Positions 1 to 8,875 of a stretch of 64,000 nt of DNA are shown piece by piece; position 1 is the first letter of the stretch; the number at the start of each line of letters is the position of its first letter. This stretch comes from Oceanirhabdus sp. W0125-5 (lineage in GTDB: Bacteria; Bacillota; Clostridia; Clostridiales; Clostridiaceae), in contig NZ_CP115913.1 of NCBI RefSeq assembly GCF_027938815.1, forward strand, positions 2,762,001 through 2,826,000, given 5' to 3'. Below the pieces are notes generated by a model. The model was given only the letters and a program-made list of their open reading frames with translations, was not told the origin of the DNA and made no database searches. The position numbers and the translations under genes were made by a program.

Positions 1-34
1 GTACAGTAATAAATAAAAATTTGGGGGGAGTAAA

Positions 35-856
35 GTGAAAAAGAAAATGAAGATTAGAGGAATTATTCAGAGTTTCTTCTTTATACTTATTGCATTTATA
101 ACAATAAACAAAACATTAGTTGAATCAGGTAGAGGCTTTAAATTTTTATCATCAGCATCGTTGCATGCAATATGTCCTTTTGGTGGAGTGGTATCAATAT
201 ATGAATTACTAACAGCAGGTACTTTAGTAAAGAAAATACATGAATCCTCATTTGTTCTGATGATAATTGTATTTTTAATTGCAGTGGCATTTGGTGCAAT
301 ATTTTGTGGATGGATATGTCCTTTTGGATCAATACAAGAATGGGTTAGTAAAGTGGGTAAAAAAATATTTAAAGGGAAGCATAATAATTTTATTCCATCA
401 AAAATTGATAAATACCTTAGATTCTTAAGATATCTTGTATTGGTGTGGGTAGTATATGTAACAGCAGTAACAGGAAAAATAGGCTTTTCAGATGTAGATC
501 CCTATTATAGCCTGTTTAAATTTTGGACAGGAGAAGTAGCTATAACAGGAATAGTAATACTTATTGTAATATTAGCAGCTTCATTATTTATGGAAAGACC
601 ATGGTGTAAATATCTATGTCCATATGGAGCGGTATTGGGTGTGTTTAACTTATTTAGAATATTTAAGATTAAGAGAAATCCAAAAACTTGCATATCTTGT
701 ACTGCATGCGATAAAGTTTGTCCTATGAATATTAAGGTTTCAGAAACTAAAGTGGTAAGAAATCATCAATGTATATCTTGTATGAAGTGTACATCCGAAG
801 AGGGATGCAAAGTGGAAGATACAGTGAATTTCACATGTGAAAGGAGGACTCTATAA
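35..856 (+). CDS. NapH-like membrane 4Fe-4S polyferredoxin
   Basis: Membrane protein predicted to pass electrons between a quinone or flavin partner and a soluble acceptor. Hydrophobic segments lie at about residues 8-26, 72-95, 130-148 and 168-188. Paired membrane-face Cys-Pro motifs occur at C47, C91/C95 (CGWICPFG) and C191/C195 (CKYLCPYG), as in the NapH/NosR/CcoG group. Two ferredoxin-type clusters follow: C219/C222/C225/C229 and C246/C249/C252/C258. The GTG start follows a GGGGGGAG site by 4 nt; an ATG 12 nt further in is possible. The stop is 1 nt before the next gene, so the two form an operon. The physiological partner is not visible here. Confidence 0.8.
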   Translation: MKKKMKIRGIIQSFFFILIAFITINKTLVESGRGFKFLSSASLHAICPFGGVVSIYELLTAGTLVKKIHESSFVLMIIVFLIAVAFGAIFCGWICPFGSIQEWVSKVGKKIFKGKHNNFIPSKIDKYLRFLRYLVLVWVVYVTAVTGKIGFSDVDPYYSLFKFWTGEVAITGIVILIVILAASLFMERPWCKYLCPYGAVLGVFNLFRIFKIKRNPKTCISCTACDKVCPMNIKVSETKVVRNHQCISCMKCTSEEGCKVEDTVNFTCERRTL

Positions 857-857
857 T

Positions 858-1589
858 ATGAAATTAAATTCTAAAGCTATAGGGGTAATTCTTATTCTTA
901 TTATATTTGGTGGAATAGGCATTTCTAAAGGGTTAAATGTTTGGAAAACAGAATCAACTAAAGTACCAGTTGTATTTAAAGAAGGTGAATTCGCAGGAGA
1001 GTATAATCCAGCAGATATAAGAGGATCTTATTCATTTGAGGATATTTATAATGCTTTTAATATAACACCTGAAGTGATGGCGAGGGCTTTTGGGTTAAAA
1101 GATATAAATAATCCTTCCTTATTCAAAGTAAAAGATTTAGAAAAAATATATGGCAACTTAGAAGGGGATAAGGAGATAGGAACTGCTTCAGTAAGATATT
1201 TTGTTGCTCTTTATAAAAAATTACCATATGAAATGGGAGAGGAAATTTACCTTCCAGAACCAGCAGTTAACATATTGATAAGGGAAATAAAAATAAATGA
1301 AGAACTAGAGAAATATCTTAGTGAACATTCAATAGATATTTCAAACATTAAAATAGAAAGTAATTCATCTGAGAATAACACTGAAGAGAATAATGAAAAG
1401 GTGATAAGAGGGAAAACCACTTTTAATGAAGTGATAGAGTGGGGGATTTCAGAAGAAATATTAGAAAATATTATTAATGGAAAAATAATTGATAAAAGTG
1501 TTGTTATTAGAGATTATTGTATGAAAAATGGTGTAGAATTTTCTAAAATAAAGCAAGAGTTACAAAAAAGAATTGATAAAAAAGAATAA
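858..1589 (+). CDS. Membrane-anchored protein of unknown function, partner of the polyferredoxin
   Basis: 243 residues with one N-terminal hydrophobic anchor and an extracytoplasmic remainder. I chose the ATG at 858 because an AGGAGG site lies 10 nt upstream; an in-frame GTG at 837 falls inside the preceding gene and has no site. The protein seems to contain a module twice: IRGSYSFEDI near the N-terminus, followed by an F-x-I-x-P/T-EVMARAF helix, and IRGKTTFNEV near the C-terminus, followed by WGISEEILENI. Similar IRG-x3-F modules occur, as I recall, next to clostridial 4Fe-4S membrane proteins, but I know no assigned function. Tight linkage to the polyferredoxin suggests the same electron-transfer complex. 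Confidence 0.6.
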   Translation: MKLNSKAIGVILILIIFGGIGISKGLNVWKTESTKVPVVFKEGEFAGEYNPADIRGSYSFEDIYNAFNITPEVMARAFGLKDINNPSLFKVKDLEKIYGNLEGDKEIGTASVRYFVALYKKLPYEMGEEIYLPEPAVNILIREIKINEELEKYLSEHSIDISNIKIESNSSENNTEENNEKVIRGKTTFNEVIEWGISEEILENIINGKIIDKSVVIRDYCMKNGVEFSKIKQELQKRIDKKE

Positions 1590-1742
1590 GTTTGTAATAA
1601 ATTCATTAAAAAATAATTTTAAGTCTGTTTATGCATAATATGGAAAGCGAGATTGCTGAAAAATGGGCATATTAATGCAAAATAATTTGCAGAAAACTAA
1701 CAATAATCTAAAAGAATATTTGAAACTGTGATTTTTTAATAA

Positions 1743-1775
1743 AAAGGTGCAAAAATATTTGCACCTTTATTAAAA
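1743..1775 (+). terminator. Intrinsic terminator after the polyferredoxin operon
   Basis: An 11-bp perfect stem AAAGGTGCAAA/TTTGCACCTTT with a 4-nt loop is followed by an AT-rich tail (ATTAAAATT). It lies 150 nt after the last stop codon. It separates this operon from the ornithine cluster. Confidence 0.65.
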
Positions 1776-1811
1776 TTATCTGAATATTGAATTATTGATT
1801 ATGAATAAATA

Positions 1812-1827
1812 TTCTAAAAATTTAGAA
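1812..1827. promoter_or_regulatory. Palindrome, candidate enhancer site for a sigma-54 activator
   Basis: TTCTAAA-AA-TTTAGAA is a perfect 7-bp inverted repeat. Its centre lies about 92 bp upstream of the start point expected from the -24/-12 promoter at 1885-1900, which is the usual distance for a bacterial enhancer-binding protein. The activator gene is not in this window. Assigning the site to an activator is inference. Confidence 0.45.
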
Positions 1828-1884
1828 ATATCCAAAGATTTTGATGCAAAATGAAGAAAAATAATATTATTTTTATAGAAAACT

Positions 1885-1900
1885 TGGCATGGAAATTGCT
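1885..1900 (+). promoter_or_regulatory. Sigma-54 (-24/-12) promoter of the ornithine degradation cluster
   Basis: TGGCATGGAAATTGCT fits the sigma-54 consensus TGGCAYRNNNNTTGCW at every defined position. The GG (1886-1887) and GC (1898-1899) are exactly 12 bp apart. The predicted start is near 1911, giving a leader of about 100 nt before ord. No other -24/-12 match with correct GG-GC spacing was noticed in the intergenic regions. Confidence 0.85.
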
Positions 1901-2012
1901 TAAATAATTAATAAAAGAAATATGATAGTAAAATAGTATATTTTTACATATTAAACACAGAAAAAATTAAACTGTGAACTATCGAAATTATAAAAAACAG
2001 GGGGAATTAAAA

Positions 2013-3059
2013 ATGAGAGAAAACGTTAAAATTGCTATTTGGGGATTTGGAGCTATGGGAAGCGGAATGGCTAGAATGCTTCTTAATAAAAAGGGAGTTG
2101 AAATTGTAGGGGTTTGTGATATGCATCCTGAAAGAGTAGACAAGGATATGTATGAAGTTTTAGGAGTTGAAAGAGGAGATAGAAAACCAGTAATAATAAA
2201 TAAGAATATTGAAGAAGTTCTTACAGAAAAATGCTGTGACTTATGTTTATGTGCTACAGACTCATTTACAGAAAAAGCTTTCCCAAGATTAAAATATGCT
2301 CTTGAGCAGAAGGTTAATGTAATATCTACTGCAGAAGAGATGGCATACCCACAAGCACAGAATCCAGAATTAGCAGCTGAGTTAGATAGAATTGCTAAAG
2401 AAAATGGAGTTTCTATTTTAGGAACTGGAATCAACCCAGGTTTAATCATGGATTTATTAGTTGTTTGTTTAACAGGATGTATGACAGATGTTGAACACAT
2501 TGAAGCTAAGAGAGTTAATAGTTTATCACCATTTGGACCAGCAGTTATGGAAGAACAAGGTGTTGGAATTACTGTAGATGAGTTTAATAAAGGTGTTGAA
2601 GATGGTACTTTAGCAGGACATGTTGGATTTGCTGAGTCTATCAGAATGATCGGAGACGCTATAGGATGGCCTGTTGAAAAAATTGAACAACAAATGAAGC
2701 CAATTGTTACATCTGTTGATAGAAAATCTCCATATGGATTTGCAGCAGCAGGTAATGTAGCTGGAGTTAACATGACTGGACAAGGATATGTTGATGGAAA
2801 ACCATTAATCGATATGATTCACCCACAACAAATCGAGCCAGAAATGGAAGGAACATTCACTGGAGATTACATAACAATCAAAGGTACTCCTGAAGTTAAT
2901 ATGGCAATTAAACCAGAGGTTGAAGGTGGACTTGGAACAATCGCTATGTGTGTAAACATGATTCCACAGGTTATCAATGCTGATGCTGGGTTAAAGACTA
3001 TGCTTGATTTACCAGTACCAAGAGCAATCATGGGCGATATGAGAAACATGATTAAATAG
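2013..3059 (+). CDS. ord: 2,4-diaminopentanoate dehydrogenase
   Basis: Catalyses the NAD(P)-dependent oxidative deamination of (2R,4S)-2,4-diaminopentanoate to 2-amino-4-oxopentanoate plus ammonia, step 3 of anaerobic L-ornithine oxidation. The 348-residue protein opens with a Rossmann segment (WGFGAMGSGMARML) and resembles the dihydrodipicolinate/diaminopimelate dehydrogenase fold group. The later GTGINPG stretch fits its substrate-binding half. I chose the ATG at 2013, which follows an AGGGGGA site; a GTG 13 codons upstream has none. It is the first gene after the sigma-54 promoter and is followed 13 nt later by ortA. Assignment rests on gene order and sequence character, both consistent with the known Clostridium sticklandii cluster. 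Confidence 0.9.
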   Translation: MRENVKIAIWGFGAMGSGMARMLLNKKGVEIVGVCDMHPERVDKDMYEVLGVERGDRKPVIINKNIEEVLTEKCCDLCLCATDSFTEKAFPRLKYALEQKVNVISTAEEMAYPQAQNPELAAELDRIAKENGVSILGTGINPGLIMDLLVVCLTGCMTDVEHIEAKRVNSLSPFGPAVMEEQGVGITVDEFNKGVEDGTLAGHVGFAESIRMIGDAIGWPVEKIEQQMKPIVTSVDRKSPYGFAAAGNVAGVNMTGQGYVDGKPLIDMIHPQQIEPEMEGTFTGDYITIKGTPEVNMAIKPEVEGGLGTIAMCVNMIPQVINADAGLKTMLDLPVPRAIMGDMRNMIK

Positions 3060-3072
3060 GACGGTGATTAAG

Positions 3073-3369
3073 ATGATTAAAAAAGGTACTTGGGTGGAGG
3101 TTGAGAGAACAGTCTTAGAGCCTGAAGAGAGATCGCCTCATATACCTGAAGATACTAAGAAAACTCCATTGATTATGTGGATCAAAGGTTTCTGCTTAGA
3201 GGACTGTGAAGTTGGAGACTGGGTTAAGGTTGAGACAATAATCGGAAGAGTTGAAGAAGGTAAGGTTGTAAATGTTGAGCCAAACTATACTCATAGCTTT
3301 GGAAATTATATTGGAGAAACATCATATATAGGAAAGCAAGCAAAAACTATTCTAAGAGGAGAAGAATAA
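3073..3369 (+). CDS. ortA: 2-amino-4-oxopentanoate thiolase, alpha subunit
   Basis: Small 98-residue subunit of the PLP-dependent thiolase that cleaves 2-amino-4-oxopentanoate with CoA into alanine and acetyl-CoA. It is an acidic, beta-rich protein (GTWVEVERTVLEPEERSPHIPEDTKKT) with no recognisable catalytic motif of its own. The ATG at 3073 follows a GGTGA site by 5-6 nt and is preferred over the in-frame GTG at 3064. It lies directly before ortB, the order found in other ornithine fermenters. The name comes mainly from context and length. Confidence 0.85.
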   Translation: MIKKGTWVEVERTVLEPEERSPHIPEDTKKTPLIMWIKGFCLEDCEVGDWVKVETIIGRVEEGKVVNVEPNYTHSFGNYIGETSYIGKQAKTILRGEE

Positions 3370-3383
3370 GGAGGTGAAGTAGA

Positions 3384-4796
3384 ATGAACAAGTATGAAAA
3401 GATGATGGAAAGAAAAAGCGAGATAATGCTAAAATCCGTAGGTGTAGACTATTCACAGTATGAATATGGGAAAATTGCATTTGATTACGAAAAACTCATG
3501 AGAGATACAGGATATACTCTAAATGACGTTATGGAAATTCAAAAGGAAACAGGAGTAGGTAATACCCCTTTATTAGAACTTAGAAATATGACTGAACTTG
3601 CTAGAAAAGTATCTAAAACAGGTAAAGCTGCAAGGATTATGGTAAAGGATGAACAATGTAATCCATCTGGAAGCTATAAGGATAGAAGAGCATCTGTTTC
3701 AGTATTTGAAGCAAAGAAAAAAGGTTATAAAGGTGTAGTTTCAGCAACTTCTGGAAATTATGGCGCTGCAGTTGCTTCTCAAGCAAATATGAGAGGGTTA
3801 GATTGTATTATTGTACAAGAGTGCTTTGATTCAAGAAAAGTTGGTCAACCTGAGATAGTAGAGAAAGCAAGAAAGTGCGAATGTTACGGTGCTGAAGTAC
3901 TTCAATTAACTGTTGGACCAGAACTTTTCTATACATTCTTAAAGGTGCTTGATGATACATCTTTCTACAACGCTTCACTTTACTCAAATTACGGAGTAGC
4001 TGGTGTTGAAACTCTTGGTTATGAAATTGCTGAAGAATGTAGAGAGAAATTTGGTAAAGATCCAGAGGTGGTAATATGCACACATGCTGGTGGGGGAAAT
4101 CTTACAGGTACAGCTAGAGGGCTTTTAAAAGCAGGAGCACTGCAAACAAAAGTTGTAGGAGCATCAGCTAATTTATCAGGACTTCATATGGCTTCTGACA
4201 CTCAATTTAATAGAAAGTCATTCACAACAGGACATACAGGGTTTGGTATACCATTCATGACTAATCCTGACAGATCTGATGTACCAAGAAGTGCAGCTAG
4301 ACCATTAAGATATATGGATAGATATGTTACTATCTCACAAGGACAGATATTCTATATGACTGAGCTGCTTGCTCAGATAGAAGGTCTTGAAAGAGGGCCT
4401 GCTGGAAATACTTCACTTGCAGCTGCATTTGTTCTAGCACAAGAGATGGAGAATGATGAGATTATTGTAGTTCAAGAAACTGAATATACTGGAGCTGGAA
4501 AGCATGTTGGGCCACAGCTGTCTTTTGCTAAGGAAAATGGTATTAAAGTTATGAAAGGGAATCCAGCAGAAGAGATTCCTGGAGAGAATATAATACTTCC
4601 TGAGCATCCAGAAAAGCTTACTATTCAAGAAATGGATCTTAATGGATATAGAAGATCATTAATAAAGAATGCAATTAAGGGATTAGAAGATAAGACAATA
4701 GGAAAAGAAGATCTTGAGTATTTATGTGAAGAAACAAGATTAGATCAAGTTAAAGTACTAGAAATGTTAAGTGAATTTGACATTTGTGTAAAATAA
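3384..4796 (+). CDS. ortB: 2-amino-4-oxopentanoate thiolase, beta subunit (PLP)
   Basis: Catalytic subunit of the ornithine-pathway thiolase, which yields alanine plus acetyl-CoA. It has fold-type II PLP architecture like threonine synthase: the PLP lysine is K99 in NPSGSYKDR, followed by the SATSGNYGAA asparagine loop and a glycine-rich phosphate loop (THAGGGNLTG). At 470 residues it is full length. AGGAGGTGA lies ideally before the ATG. The C-terminal third carries extra helices beyond the usual fold-II core. Products feed acetyl-CoA to energy conservation and alanine to transamination. Confidence 0.9.
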   Translation: MNKYEKMMERKSEIMLKSVGVDYSQYEYGKIAFDYEKLMRDTGYTLNDVMEIQKETGVGNTPLLELRNMTELARKVSKTGKAARIMVKDEQCNPSGSYKDRRASVSVFEAKKKGYKGVVSATSGNYGAAVASQANMRGLDCIIVQECFDSRKVGQPEIVEKARKCECYGAEVLQLTVGPELFYTFLKVLDDTSFYNASLYSNYGVAGVETLGYEIAEECREKFGKDPEVVICTHAGGGNLTGTARGLLKAGALQTKVVGASANLSGLHMASDTQFNRKSFTTGHTGFGIPFMTNPDRSDVPRSAARPLRYMDRYVTISQGQIFYMTELLAQIEGLERGPAGNTSLAAAFVLAQEMENDEIIVVQETEYTGAGKHVGPQLSFAKENGIKVMKGNPAEEIPGENIILPEHPEKLTIQEMDLNGYRRSLIKNAIKGLEDKTIGKEDLEYLCEETRLDQVKVLEMLSEFDICVK

Positions 4797-4814
4797 TTAT
4801 TATGGAGGATGGGA

Positions 4815-5177
4815 ATGAAAAGAGCAGATGATTTCGAGAAGAGAAGAGAGCATTTAAAGAACTTAAGCAGTGAACAGTTAAAAGAAAGATTTTGGGCATT
4901 AACTGAAGAGATTGTTAAACCTCTAGTTGAACTTGCAGAGAAGAATACATCTGCTTCAATTGAGCGTTCAGTTCTATTAAGAATGGGATTCTCAAGCATT
5001 GAAGCTGGGGAGATAATTAAACAAGGACTTGCATGGAATTTGCTTGGAAAAGGTATGGGGAATGTAGTACTTACTTATGCAAAGATGAATGATATGGAAT
5101 ATAGAGAAGCAGGTAAAGAGTTAGCAGAAGGTAAGGGTTGGAATGAAGTAAGCAAGAAGATGAGAGGTGAGAACTAA
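4815..5177 (+). CDS. oraS: D-ornithine 4,5-aminomutase, small subunit
   Basis: 120-residue small subunit of the adenosylcobalamin- and PLP-dependent mutase that converts D-ornithine to 2,4-diaminopentanoate. It is helical and begins MKRADDFEKRREHLKNL; the length matches the roughly 120-residue C. sticklandii subunit. GGAGG sits 6 nt before the ATG at 4815, better than the ATG at 4809 that overlaps the site. Its stop overlaps the oraE start by 1 nt (TAATG), so the two subunits should be made in equal amounts. Confidence 0.9.
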   Translation: MKRADDFEKRREHLKNLSSEQLKERFWALTEEIVKPLVELAEKNTSASIERSVLLRMGFSSIEAGEIIKQGLAWNLLGKGMGNVVLTYAKMNDMEYREAGKELAEGKGWNEVSKKMRGEN

Positions 5178-7396
5178 TGCTAGATAAGTTAGAAAAAAAC
5201 GTTAAGATTGATGTTGAAGAGATTTTAAAAGACTTAGATAAATATGAACCAAGAAGAAGAGGCTGGCATTGGAGAGAGCCACATGAATCAGGGAAATTAG
5301 GAGAGTTTGAATATAGTGAAATTTCAAAAAGTTTAAAAACTTATGAAGGAATCCCTGCAGCACCTAGCTTTGGTAATATTGATCCTCAGCCTATGCCTGT
5401 TATAACTTCTGAGGTTGCTTCAGGAAGATTTGAAGATGATATTAGAAGAATGAGAATGGCTGCATGGCATGGCGCTGATCATCTTATGGTTATCAGAACA
5501 GCTGGACAATCTCACTTTGATGGATTAATAGAAGGATCTCCAGAAGGTATCGGTGGAGTTCCAATAACAAGAAAGCAAGTTAGAGCTACAAGAAAAGCTA
5601 TTGACTTAATAGAGGATGAAGTAGGAAGAGAAATTAACTTCCACTCATATGTTTCAGGTGTAGCAGGACCTGACGTTGCAGTTATGTTTGCAGAGGAAGG
5701 AATCAATGGTGCTCACCAAGATCCTCAATACAATGTACTGTACAGAAATATTAATATGGTAAGATCATTTGTTGATGCAGCTGTTGCTAAAAGAATAATG
5801 GCTTGGGCTGATATTCTTCAAATAGACGGTGCGCATAACGCTAATGCTACAGCTATGAAGGGTTATGCTGTTATGCCAGAACTTATGGTTCAGCATGCTA
5901 TAAACAGTAAGTTCTCTGAAATGGTTGGAATGAAGAAAGAGAATATTGCACTTTCTACAGTTCCACCAAGTGCAGCACCAGCACCATTACTAAAGCTTGA
6001 CTTGCCATATGCTGTTGCTTTAAGAGAATTCTTTACAGATTACAAGATGAGAGCACAGATGAATACTAAGTACATGACTTCTTGTACAAGAGAAGCTACA
6101 GTAACACACTGCATGAACTTATTAATATCTGCATTAACATCAGCTGATATTCAAAGTACAATCACTCCTGACGAGGGAAGAAATGTACCTTGGCATTACA
6201 ATAACATTCATGCTACAAACACTGCTAAGCAAGCTTTAATCTCTATGGATGGAATTAAAGAGATGGTTCAGCTTAAAGAGACTGGTTACTTAGCTGATAA
6301 AGTTAGAGAAATTCAAGAAAGAGCAATATTATTCATGGAGGAAATCATTGAAGAGGGTGGATACTTCCAAGCAGTTGAAAAAGGATTCTTTGTTGATTCT
6401 GGTAACTATCCTGCAAGAAATAATGATGGTATTCCAAGAGATATAGATAAAGGAGTTGCAGCAGGTACTGTTGTTGAGAGAGAAGAAGATTACTTTGCAC
6501 CAGTATGTGCACACTTTGGATATAACAATATACCAGAAGAGTACAATAAAGCATGTGATGCTATTCACGATTGTACATTATGTGATCACTCTAAGATTGT
6601 TTTCATTAATGAGTTAGATGAGGAAGATAATGTAGCAAACAGAATGGAAAGAGTTAAAGAGGATGGAACTATAACTCCTGAGGTAGAGTGGAAGAAAGAT
6701 GGATACGTAACTGTAACATTGTTTATTCCAGAGGATGAATTAGTTTCAGAAGCTGCTGCACTTGAAATGGGTAGAAAGATGAATCTTACAGATGTTGAGA
6801 TAATTCACAAGCAGGTTATGCAAGCTTCAGAAGGAACACTTGTTGAGATTAAAGGTAGAGTAAACTTTACAGTTGAAAAGGCTACTCTAAAGGTTCCAGA
6901 GAAGGTAAAAGTTCTAGATGAGATGTTTATGAAAGACTATATAGCTGATAAGCCTATGAAGGTTGTATGTGCTACAGTTGGAGAAGATGAGCACTCAGTT
7001 GGATTAAGAGAAACAATTGATATCAAGCACGGTGGTATCGAGAAATATGGTATCACATATGAGTATCTTGGAACTTCTTGTCCAGTAGAGAAACTTGTTG
7101 ATGCTGCTATAGAGTGTGAGGCAGATGTAATTCTTGCAAGTACAATAATTACTCATAATGATGTTCACACTAAAAACATGAAGAAGATTCATGACCTTTG
7201 TGTTGAAAAAGGTGTAAGAGATAAGTTGATTCTTGCTTGTGGTGGTACTCAGGTTACTAATGAGATTGCAAAAGCCAATGGAATGGATGCTGGATTTGGT
7301 AGAGGTAAAAGAGGTAAACACGTTGCTACATTCTTAATTGAAGAAAGAATGAGAAGACAAGGTGACGATAGAGAGAAAGTTTATATCGCAGAATAA
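5177..7396 (+). CDS. oraE: D-ornithine 4,5-aminomutase, large (B12/PLP) subunit
   Basis: Catalytic subunit of ornithine aminomutase (739 residues). A TIM-barrel region (about 1-400) precedes a linker and a C-terminal B12-binding Rossmann domain. The cobalamin motif DEHSVG (D-x-H-x-x-G) puts the lower axial ligand at H606. K617 (in IDIKHGG) is 11 residues later, the same spacing as H618 and the PLP-binding K629 that I recall for the C. sticklandii enzyme. The later ILASTIITHND and CGGTQ stretches complete the B12 fold. It is translationally coupled to oraS. A 14-bp hairpin follows. Confidence 0.95.
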   Translation: MLDKLEKNVKIDVEEILKDLDKYEPRRRGWHWREPHESGKLGEFEYSEISKSLKTYEGIPAAPSFGNIDPQPMPVITSEVASGRFEDDIRRMRMAAWHGADHLMVIRTAGQSHFDGLIEGSPEGIGGVPITRKQVRATRKAIDLIEDEVGREINFHSYVSGVAGPDVAVMFAEEGINGAHQDPQYNVLYRNINMVRSFVDAAVAKRIMAWADILQIDGAHNANATAMKGYAVMPELMVQHAINSKFSEMVGMKKENIALSTVPPSAAPAPLLKLDLPYAVALREFFTDYKMRAQMNTKYMTSCTREATVTHCMNLLISALTSADIQSTITPDEGRNVPWHYNNIHATNTAKQALISMDGIKEMVQLKETGYLADKVREIQERAILFMEEIIEEGGYFQAVEKGFFVDSGNYPARNNDGIPRDIDKGVAAGTVVEREEDYFAPVCAHFGYNNIPEEYNKACDAIHDCTLCDHSKIVFINELDEEDNVANRMERVKEDGTITPEVEWKKDGYVTVTLFIPEDELVSEAAALEMGRKMNLTDVEIIHKQVMQASEGTLVEIKGRVNFTVEKATLKVPEKVKVLDEMFMKDYIADKPMKVVCATVGEDEHSVGLRETIDIKHGGIEKYGITYEYLGTSCPVEKLVDAAIECEADVILASTIITHNDVHTKNMKKIHDLCVEKGVRDKLILACGGTQVTNEIAKANGMDAGFGRGKRGKHVATFLIEERMRRQGDDREKVYIAE

Positions 7397-7447
7397 TCGG
7401 GTTAATTTGGGGATGTTTTGGGAATTTATTTAAAAATAGAGATAAAA

Positions 7448-7479
7448 GAAAAGAGAACACTGGGGAGTGTTCTCTTTTC
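7448..7479 (+). terminator. 14-bp hairpin between oraE and the GlmL-like gene
   Basis: GAAAAGAGAACACT pairs perfectly with AGTGTTCTCTTTTC around a GGGG loop. There is no clean U-run after the stem (CAAAAGG follows), so it may be a partial terminator, a 3' stabiliser for the abundant mutase mRNA, or a processing site. It would lower expression of the downstream ATPase gene relative to oraSE. Confidence 0.6.
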
Positions 7480-7526
7480 AAAAGGTAAGGTTTAGTAGTG
7501 AAGTAAAATCCGTGGAGGTGAGAATT

Positions 7527-8855
7527 GTGAGAGCAGATTATATAATTGCTGAGATTGGAAGTACAACTACAGTAGTAACTGCTTTTGACTTCAGTGGTGA
7601 ACTACCAAAGGTTTTAGCCCAAGGGAAGGGATACACAACAGTTCTTGAAGGAGATGTAACAATTGGACTTAGGCAGGCAATTGATGATATTGAGAGTCAG
7701 ATAGAGGAAAAGCTTACTTGGGATAGGATGATAGCCACAAGTAGTGCTGCTGGTGGTCTTAAAATGACTGTTCATGGACTGGTTCATGATATGACTGTAA
7801 AGGCAGCAAGAGAAGCAGCACTTGGAGCTGGTGGAATAATTAAAATGGTTACATCAGGAAAGATGAGAGCTAGTGATATTAGAAGGATAAGGAAAATTCA
7901 ACCTAACTTAATAATGATAGCTGGTGGTACAGATCATGGAGAGAGAGAGACTGCCCTATATAATGCTGAACTTATTAGAGAAGCAGAGATTGATATACCT
8001 GTAATTTACTGTGGTAATGTTGCTAATCAGGAAGAGATTAGAGAAATCTTTGAGGGTAAAGAGTTGTATGTTGTTGATAATGTATATCCTAGAATTGATG
8101 AGTTGAATGTAGAACCTGCTAGAGAGGTTATTCAGAATGCATTTGAAAATAATATTGTAAAGGCACCAGGGATGGATAAAATAAGAGACATGGTTGATGG
8201 AGCTATAATGCCTACACCTGGAGCTGTTATGCAGGCAACAAAACTACTTTATGAAATGATTGGTGACGTTATAGTATTTGACGTTGGAGGAGCAACTACC
8301 GATCTTCATTCCGTTACTGAAGGTGGAGCTGATATTACAGATATACTAGTAAATCCTGAACCAAAAGCAAAGAGAACAGTTGAAGGAGATCTTGGATTAT
8401 TCGTTAATAGCAAGAATGTTATTGATCTTCTTTCAGAAAGGGATCTTGAAGGTCATTCAAAAGAATATATAACAGAGCATATAAAAGCCATTCCAGAAAC
8501 TGATGAAGAAAGACACTGCAGTGAGATTCTTTGTAAAAAAGCAGTTGAACTTGCAGTTACAAGACATGCAGGATACGTTAAGCGATTATTTGTTGGAAAG
8601 AATAGTTTTGTTGCATATGGGAAAGACCTGTCTCAAGTTCAATATATTGTTGGAACAGGTGGTGCATTAACCAGATTGCCTCATGGAAGAGAGATATTAG
8701 AGGGAATAAAGTATAGAGGAGAAGATATCTCCATGTTACCTCGTGAAGATGCAAAGGTAAAGATAGATACCATGTATATAATGGCTTGTGCGGGGGTATT
8801 GAGTTTAGAAGATGAAGAATCTGCTAGGAAGCTGTTGGAGTTTAGCATACACTAA
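7527..8855 (+). CDS. GlmL/MutL-like ASKHA ATPase, probable reactivase of ornithine aminomutase
   Basis: Actin-like ATPase of the GlmL (MutL) family, found beside B12-dependent mutases and thought to act as a chaperone or reactivating factor that exchanges damaged cobalamin. The phosphate-1 loop AEIGSTTTV is near the N-terminus and the phosphate-2 loop DVGGATTDLHSV near residue 250. The GTG at 7527 sits behind a strong GGAGGTGAG site; the longer frame starting inside the preceding hairpin is unlikely. 442 residues, normal for the family. Its position right after oraSE argues for OraE as the client. Confidence 0.8.
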   Translation: MRADYIIAEIGSTTTVVTAFDFSGELPKVLAQGKGYTTVLEGDVTIGLRQAIDDIESQIEEKLTWDRMIATSSAAGGLKMTVHGLVHDMTVKAAREAALGAGGIIKMVTSGKMRASDIRRIRKIQPNLIMIAGGTDHGERETALYNAELIREAEIDIPVIYCGNVANQEEIREIFEGKELYVVDNVYPRIDELNVEPAREVIQNAFENNIVKAPGMDKIRDMVDGAIMPTPGAVMQATKLLYEMIGDVIVFDVGGATTDLHSVTEGGADITDILVNPEPKAKRTVEGDLGLFVNSKNVIDLLSERDLEGHSKEYITEHIKAIPETDEERHCSEILCKKAVELAVTRHAGYVKRLFVGKNSFVAYGKDLSQVQYIVGTGGALTRLPHGREILEGIKYRGEDISMLPREDAKVKIDTMYIMACAGVLSLEDEESARKLLEFSIH

Positions 8856-8875
8856 CAACTTACTTAAAAGAAATT

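Noticed and set aside
1641..1664. Second sigma-54-like sequence (TGGAAAGCGAGATTGCT) upstream of the ord promoter
   Set aside because: The GG-GC distance is 13 instead of 12 and the -24 element lacks the CA of TGGCA; sigma-54 tolerates neither well.
1988..2773. 261-codon frame opposite ord
   Set aside because: It is the antisense shadow of a well-supported gene, with Ser/Pro/Thr-rich composition and no ribosome-binding site.
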